Assembly (NCBI GenBank): GCA_021604885.1
Contig: BQJV01000071.1
Span: forward strand, 1-10,635
Source of the DNA: Acidimicrobiales bacterium
Lineage (GTDB): Bacteria > Actinomycetota > Acidimicrobiia > Acidimicrobiales > Aldehydirespiratoraceae
Direction of reading: 5' to 3'
DNA length: 10,635 nucleotides
A program made the position numbers and the translations under genes. Positions 6,595-10,635 of the stretch are shown piece after piece. The notes under the pieces were generated by a model. It searched no databases. It saw only the letters and a list, made by a program, of their open reading frames with translations, and was not told the origin of the DNA. Every line of letters begins with the position of its first letter. Positions within the stretch are counted from its first letter, which is position 1.

Positions 6595-7350
6595 ATGTAC
6601 GACCTGAGTGGGCGCACCGCGCTCGTCACCGGCGCCGCGGGGGGCGGGATCGGCAAGGCCACCGCGCGGCGACTGCTCGTCGAAGGCGCCAACGTCGTCG
6701 TCTCCGATCCGCACGAGCGGCGAACCGAAGAGACCGTGGCCGCGTTCGCCGACGAGTTCGGCGCCGACCGGGTGATGGCCGCGATTCTCGATGCCGGCGA
6801 CCGTGCGCAGATCGACGAGGTCCTGGCCGCCGCCCGGGCACGGTTCGGGATCGTCGACGTCCTCGTGAACAACGCGGCGGTCAACGCCCTCAACCCGGTC
6901 GGCGACATGACGCCGGAGGAGTGGGACTGGGCGATCGGCGTCAACCTCTCCGGCCCCTGGTACCTGTGCCGGGCGTTGCTTCCGGCGATGGCCGAGCAGG
7001 GATGGGGTTCCATCGTGAACATCACGTCGGTCGCCGGCTGGATCCACGGCACGAACGAGGGGCCCTATGCCGGCGCCAAAGCGGCGCTGCACCAGCTGAC
7101 CCGCACGATCGCGACGGAATACGGGCCGCAGGGCATCCGCTGCAACGGCGTCGCGCCCGGGATCATCCACACCTGGTTCGTCGACGCGAAAGCGCCGCAG
7201 CTGCTGGACGAAGCGCCGAAGACACCGGTGCGTCGCCTGGGCACGCCGGAGGACATCGCGAACGTCGTGGCGTGGCTCGTGAGCGACGAATCGAGCTTCG
7301 TCACCGGCGAGACGATCAACGCCAGCGGCGGCTGGTACATGCGCCCCTAG
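6595..7350 (+). CDS. Classical SDR-family NAD-dependent oxidoreductase
   Basis: A 251-residue classical SDR, the standard length. TGAAGGGIG (12-20) is the coenzyme glycine motif. Asp38 after strand 2 (VVVSDPHE) predicts NAD(H). NNAA (92-95) stabilises the sheet, and the Asn117/Ser145/Tyr158/Lys162 tetrad is complete (GVNLSG, NITSVAG, YAGAK). The tail GETINASGGWYMRP is typical of the 3-oxoacyl-ACP-reductase-like group, whose members oxidise hydroxyacyl-CoA, steroid or cyclic alcohol substrates as often as they serve fatty-acid synthesis. ATG 6595 is 4 bp after the amidohydrolase stop without a strong ribosome site, so the two are probably co-translated and act in one pathway. It converges with the large membrane-protein gene, with only 12 bp between the stops. 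Confidence 0.93.
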   Translation: MYDLSGRTALVTGAAGGGIGKATARRLLVEGANVVVSDPHERRTEETVAAFADEFGADRVMAAILDAGDRAQIDEVLAAARARFGIVDVLVNNAAVNALNPVGDMTPEEWDWAIGVNLSGPWYLCRALLPAMAEQGWGSIVNITSVAGWIHGTNEGPYAGAKAALHQLTRTIATEYGPQGIRCNGVAPGIIHTWFVDAKAPQLLDEAPKTPVRRLGTPEDIANVVAWLVSDESSFVTGETINASGGWYMRP

Positions 7351-7362
7351 GTGGCCCCTGGT

Positions 7363-10266
7363 TCACGCGGGCTTCGGCGGCGGGGCGCAGGAGGCGCAGA
7401 ACTCCTCCTTCGTGGTCGCATGGCCATCGGAGCGGTCATCGAGCAGCCACGAGTTGGCCCGCCGCTGGAACTCGTCGATGAACGCGCCATGGGTCTTGTC
7501 GGTCAACTCGACCGTGATCGGCCTCGACGGTCCGAGAAGGCGATCCGTACCCGGGACCATCTCACATGTCGTCTCCACGAAGACGTACCTGCCGTCACGG
7601 CAGACCCAACGGTCGAGGCACGCGAAGCGGGCCTGCCACAGCGGCCAGGTCGCCGTGACCGTGATCGCGGCCGACAGGCGAAGGCTGTTCTCCGGGATGG
7701 TGTCGAGCATCTCGTGCGTCGTTCGGCCATCGATGTCGAGGACATCCTGGATCGTCGCTCGACCGATCGACTCGACGGCTGGCCCCGCCCAGTCCGGCCA
7801 CCCGTCGAAGCTGTCGAAGGAATCTGCGTCCGTCGACGTGAGCCATGCCTCGATCCCATCGGTGTGCTTGTCGAACCGGATGTCGCCCAACTGGTCGCGC
7901 CGTACGAACTTGAGCGTCGCGGACCGCGCCCGGAAGATCTCTTGACGCTCCCCATTACGGCACGGTGCCTCGGTCATGTAGCCGGGCAGCTCGGGCTCTG
8001 TGGCGTCGTCGTCATCTGACCCACCACCGCCGCCGCCTGCACCACCGGCGCCCGTGCCCTCGCCAGCACCGCCGCCGTCCTCCGACGCGGCGTCTTCCTC
8101 CGCCTTCCAAGCGGCCTTCCGTTCTTCCGCCTCATCGTCGGCCGCCTTGCCCTTGGCCTTCTGATCGTCCCGCCACTTCTCGTCGATCTCCGCAGCCCGC
8201 TCGTTCTGCGCGACCTCGTTGCCGCACACCTCGTCGGCCTTGGCACACACGCGAGCGGCGTGATCCGCAGCGAGCCGAGCCAGCCGCGCCGCCTCGGCGG
8301 CACGATCGGCAAACGCTGTGACGGCTGCCGCCGCCTTGGCCTTCGCCGCCTCGAGTTCGGCCTTCTTCGCCTTTGCCTTGCGGATCTTGTCCGGAAGGTC
8401 CTTCCGCCGCTCCGCCCGCGCGGACGGCGAGTCGGCATCGCGGAGCTCAGCTTCGAACCGACGGCTCGCGGCGGGGTCTCGTGTCGCTCCCTGCGCGGCA
8501 CGCCAGACGGCCCGCTGCGCGTCGACGTACTCCTCGTACAGGTGGCGATCGACCTCCTCGACCCGCTCCTCGTCCGTCTCGATGGAGTCGCCGACGCGCT
8601 CGGCTGTCTCGAGGAAATCGTCGATCTTGGCGATGTCCTCGTCGATGCTCTGGATCTCGGCATCCGCATCGGCTTTCGCGTCAGCATGGTCCCGATCCGC
8701 CTCGGCCTGTCGGGCGTTGGCTCGTGCCGACTCGATCTGTGCCTGGCGACAGCGCTCCCGCCAGACCTCGCACGGGCTTGCGATCCAGCCGTGAGGACGC
8801 AGCATGAGGCCGGATCCGACGAGAGCGAGACGGTCGTCTGGGTCCGCGATGAGCCCGACGTCGTACATGACATCGACAAGGGCTGTGTATGCGGGGTACT
8901 GCTGGAACTCCTCGACCTCGGGCACGTCGATGGGCTCGGCGGTGTCCGCATCGATCAACACCACCCTGGCGATCTCGGTGACCTTCTCGGCGGTCGGCTC
9001 GACCGGCCCGTCCCCGGCGACCTGCACGATCCGTGAGCGGTCGATGATCGCATCACCACGACCGGCCTCGAAGACGGGATCGGCCGGATTGCGCGGGCGG
9101 CTTGCCCTCGGCGGTCGCGTAGCCGTCGGGCCTCCGGGAGTCGCTGGGGCCCCGTCATCGTTGGACTGTCCGCGTCGACGAAGAACGATGGTGACGGTCG
9201 CGACGACAAACCCGGCGATCACGATCACGACGACCACGGTCGTGCTGCTCGAGCCGTCGCTTCCTCCGGAGACGTCGGTTTCCGGAGACTCTGGCGTGCC
9301 CTCGAACCCGTCGTCGATTCTGCCGGTGCTGATGTCCCCTGGATCGATCTCCAGCTCCTCGCCAGGAGGCGCCTCCCCGCCCGCCTCGACCCAACCGCAT
9401 TGGACGAGGTACATCTGCCCCTTCTGCGGAACCACACCGATCTCGCCCGCCGGCGAGGTCGACAGGTAGTACGAGTTCTCGGCGGTGGGACTCTCGCCGG
9501 CGAGCGGACCGAGGAACATCACCGCGCGGCCGAACGGGTTCGCCGGGAAGAGATTGAACGGCGTGACGATGATGACGTGATCGCCGATGCGCGCGATGGG
9601 AACGGCCGGGATGAACGTGTTGAGGAAGCCGGTCTCACTCACGACGTCGACCGACGCCGACAGCTGACCGTCGCAACGGACGCTGATGCTGACCTGGACC
9701 GAGGTTCCGTCGAAGTAGTCGCCGGGGGCCGTGTCGCGGGCGTCCCACGTCGTTCCGCCGTCGTCAGCGGCCGCCGTCAGGCGCAACTGCCGCTCACACA
9801 ACGGGCTCTCGAAGGCGTCGGGGGGCAGTCCGAACGCATGCACCGTGATGCCATCGTTGGGCTCCGCCGCGTTGGGCCAGAGCGCCTCCGGTTGGAGCGC
9901 CTCCGGAGGGAAGTTCGGGAAATCGGCAAACACCGGGTGATCGCTGAGTCCCCGGTAGTCGTCCGCCCAGGAACTCGGTTCGACGAACGGAAATGCGAAC
10001 TGCCCAAAGGTGACGTCCTCGATTGGTGTCAGCACGTCGGTGGGATCGAGGGAGAAGCTCGACCACGGCGTGGGGTCCAACGGGTCGAGCATCAGCTCAC
10101 CGTCGCCGAGCTTCGTCGCGAACTGATCGATCAGGGCCGGCACGTCGGACTCACGGATCTGGGCGAGACCCGCGCCGCCACCCTGCGCGGGAACTGCGGT
10201 CGCGAACGGGACCGCGATCGCCAGAACGAGTGTCATGAACAACGCGAGGGAGAGCTTTCGGTGCAT
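7363..10266 (-). CDS. Large membrane protein of unknown family: signal peptide, ectodomain, one TM, coiled coil, Cys-containing C-terminal domain
   Basis: A 967-residue protein I do not recognise. ATG 10266 is preceded by GGGAGGA (10274-10280) with a 7-nt spacer and begins a good signal peptide (MHRKLSLALFMTLVLAIAVPFATA). The frame stays open upstream to 10329, but that extension would bury the signal. Residues 28-340 form an acidic, Pro-rich ectodomain with three Cys. A TM helix at about 343-362 (VVVVIVIAGFVVATVTIVL) is followed by RRRG, so the rest should be cytoplasmic. A Pro/Thr-rich stretch follows at 375-395, then a long Ala/Glu/Lys/Arg coiled coil at about 500-725, a Gly/Asp linker at 731-755, and a C-terminal domain (about 760-967) with six Cys ending in CASC. 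C-x6-C pairs sit near both ends of the coiled coil (499/506, 674/681). It is divergent from a STAND-like ATPase gene. Confidence 0.85.
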   Translation of the reverse strand: MHRKLSLALFMTLVLAIAVPFATAVPAQGGGAGLAQIRESDVPALIDQFATKLGDGELMLDPLDPTPWSSFSLDPTDVLTPIEDVTFGQFAFPFVEPSSWADDYRGLSDHPVFADFPNFPPEALQPEALWPNAAEPNDGITVHAFGLPPDAFESPLCERQLRLTAAADDGGTTWDARDTAPGDYFDGTSVQVSISVRCDGQLSASVDVVSETGFLNTFIPAVPIARIGDHVIIVTPFNLFPANPFGRAVMFLGPLAGESPTAENSYYLSTSPAGEIGVVPQKGQMYLVQCGWVEAGGEAPPGEELEIDPGDISTGRIDDGFEGTPESPETDVSGGSDGSSSTTVVVVIVIAGFVVATVTIVLRRRGQSNDDGAPATPGGPTATRPPRASRPRNPADPVFEAGRGDAIIDRSRIVQVAGDGPVEPTAEKVTEIARVVLIDADTAEPIDVPEVEEFQQYPAYTALVDVMYDVGLIADPDDRLALVGSGLMLRPHGWIASPCEVWRERCRQAQIESARANARQAEADRDHADAKADADAEIQSIDEDIAKIDDFLETAERVGDSIETDEERVEEVDRHLYEEYVDAQRAVWRAAQGATRDPAASRRFEAELRDADSPSARAERRKDLPDKIRKAKAKKAELEAAKAKAAAAVTAFADRAAEAARLARLAADHAARVCAKADEVCGNEVAQNERAAEIDEKWRDDQKAKGKAADDEAEERKAAWKAEEDAASEDGGGAGEGTGAGGAGGGGGGSDDDDATEPELPGYMTEAPCRNGERQEIFRARSATLKFVRRDQLGDIRFDKHTDGIEAWLTSTDADSFDSFDGWPDWAGPAVESIGRATIQDVLDIDGRTTHEMLDTIPENSLRLSAAITVTATWPLWQARFACLDRWVCRDGRYVFVETTCEMVPGTDRLLGPSRPITVELTDKTHGAFIDEFQRRANSWLLDDRSDGHATTKEEFCASCAPPPKPA

Positions 10267-10284
10267 GCCCCAGTCCTCCCATGA

Positions 10285-10306
10285 GCGCATCAGCGGCGCG
10301 TCAGCG
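10285..10306. repeat. Tandem 11-bp direct repeat in the divergent intergenic region
   Basis: gcgcatcagcg (10285-10295) is followed directly by gcgcgtcagcg (10296-10306), with 10 of 11 bases identical. The 11-bp period is close to one helical turn, as in tandem activator sites. The repeat lies between the membrane-protein start and the STAND-like gene. It also falls in the rejected N-terminal extension of the membrane protein. Confidence 0.4.
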
Positions 10307-10317
10307 GAGCCGCTCAC
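10300..10317. promoter_or_regulatory. Candidate operator: 18-bp palindrome gtNagcgg-ag-ccgctNac
   Basis: The arms agcgg (10303-10307) and ccgct (10310-10314) pair perfectly, and the outer gt/ac pairs as well after one mismatch. It is 34 bp upstream of the membrane-protein start and 58 bp upstream of the STAND-like start. It overlaps the second copy of the tandem repeat. A shared regulatory site for the divergent pair is plausible. Confidence 0.35.
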
Positions 10318-10374
10318 GTCCCGTTTCACCGCCGATTCGCTGGCCTGGCGACCGATGACGGGCGATCATGAGGC

Positions 10375-10635
10375 ATGGCGAACTGGGGCAGCGCGGGCGA
10401 TCCGCCCCGCCGACCGAGGGTGGAGGCGCTTCTCGCGAGGCGGTGGTCCGTTCCGGTCATGCAAGTCGTCGCCGGCGCGGGCTCGGGCAAGACGACGGCC
10501 CTGCGCAGCGCAGTCGAGGCGAACCGACTCGACCCACAGGGCATCGACGTCTACGCCGCGGTCGAACCGGAGGGTGATCTCGACCGAGCGCTCACCCGCC
10601 TCGCCGAGCAGCTCGCGGAGTTCGGCGACGCCGAC
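10375..10635 (+). CDS. P-loop NTPase, MalT/LuxR-like STAND regulator type, N-terminal part (runs off the window)
   Basis: The first 87 codons of a gene that continues past the window. ATG 10375 is the first start after an in-frame TGA at 10369, and the ribosome site is weak (GAGG immediately upstream), so a leaderless start is possible. The Walker A motif is VVAGAGSGKTT (31-41, Lys39). The preceding LLARRWSVPVMQ and the following GIDVYAAVEPEGDLDRALTRLAEQL match the MalT/LAL pattern, in which the P-loop follows 'R-W-..-P' and the next strand ends in a W/Y-x-x-x-D/E segment followed by a helix. Such proteins are ATP-dependent signal-responsive regulators, usually with TPR repeats and a LuxR HTH or a BTAD domain downstream. 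Those parts are not visible, so another AAA/STAND protein is possible. It is divergent from the large membrane protein. Confidence 0.75.
   Translation, partial: MANWGSAGDPPRRPRVEALLARRWSVPVMQVVAGAGSGKTTALRSAVEANRLDPQGIDVYAAVEPEGDLDRALTRLAEQLAEFGDAD

Noticed and set aside
5265..7052. Minus-strand open frame of 595 codons opposite the second amidohydrolase and SDR.
   Set aside because: It is an antisense shadow common in high-GC DNA, with no recognisable domain. The plus-strand genes have complete motifs.
7351..7362. Possible terminator in the 12-bp gap between the convergent SDR and membrane-protein genes.
   Set aside because: The gap is too short and no stem with a T-run is visible.
10267..10329. 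Start of the membrane protein 21 codons earlier.
   Set aside because: It would place a polar segment before the signal peptide, while GGGAGGA is well placed for ATG 10266.

Overview
The window is high-GC DNA with G or C at most third codon positions. It has GTG as well as ATG starts, tightly packed genes and several acyl-CoA/SDR/amidohydrolase-type catabolic genes. This fits an actinobacterium; an acidimicrobial or mycobacterial-like lineage is plausible, but that is inference and no rRNA or marker gene is present to fix it. No tRNA, rRNA or CRISPR array was seen, and no stretch over 300 bases lacks a gene.

Layout. (1) Positions 1-551, minus: N-terminal part of an acyl-CoA dehydrogenase, cut by the window edge. 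It diverges from a 3-alpha-hydroxysteroid-dehydrogenase-like SDR (617-1468, plus). (2) Positions 1471-2440: a compact element made of a REP-associated tyrosine (Y1/HUH) transposase gene (1537-2409, plus) between two perfect 30-bp inverted repeats. Each repeat holds a 13-bp palindrome flanked by direct TGAAGCG copies. It sits between two convergent genes, and its right repeat supplies the last codons and stop of the next gene. (3) Positions 2422-5165, minus: an amidohydrolase-2 gene followed, with a 4-nt GTGA overlap, by an AMP-forming acyl-CoA synthetase. (4) Positions 5307-7350, plus: a second amidohydrolase-2 paralogue followed 4 bp later by a classical NAD-type SDR. The two amidohydrolases diverge from a short intergenic region carrying inverted repeats. 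(5) Positions 7363-10266, minus: a 967-residue secreted/membrane protein of unknown family with a signal peptide, ectodomain, one TM segment, a long charged coiled coil, a Gly-rich linker and a Cys-containing C-terminal domain. (6) Positions 10375-10635, plus: the start of a P-loop ATPase resembling MalT/LuxR-type STAND regulators, divergent from the membrane protein across 108 bp with a tandem repeat and a palindrome.

How the genes may work together. Acyl-CoA dehydrogenase, CoA ligase, two SDRs and two amidohydrolases look like parts of a degradation island: CoA activation, alpha-beta desaturation, alcohol/ketone oxidation and hydrolytic or decarboxylating steps on an alicyclic, aromatic or steroid-like substrate. 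The substrate cannot be read from the sequence. The membrane protein and STAND-like gene form a separate divergent pair that may be a sensor/regulator or an envelope-linked system. That pair is the least explained part of the window.
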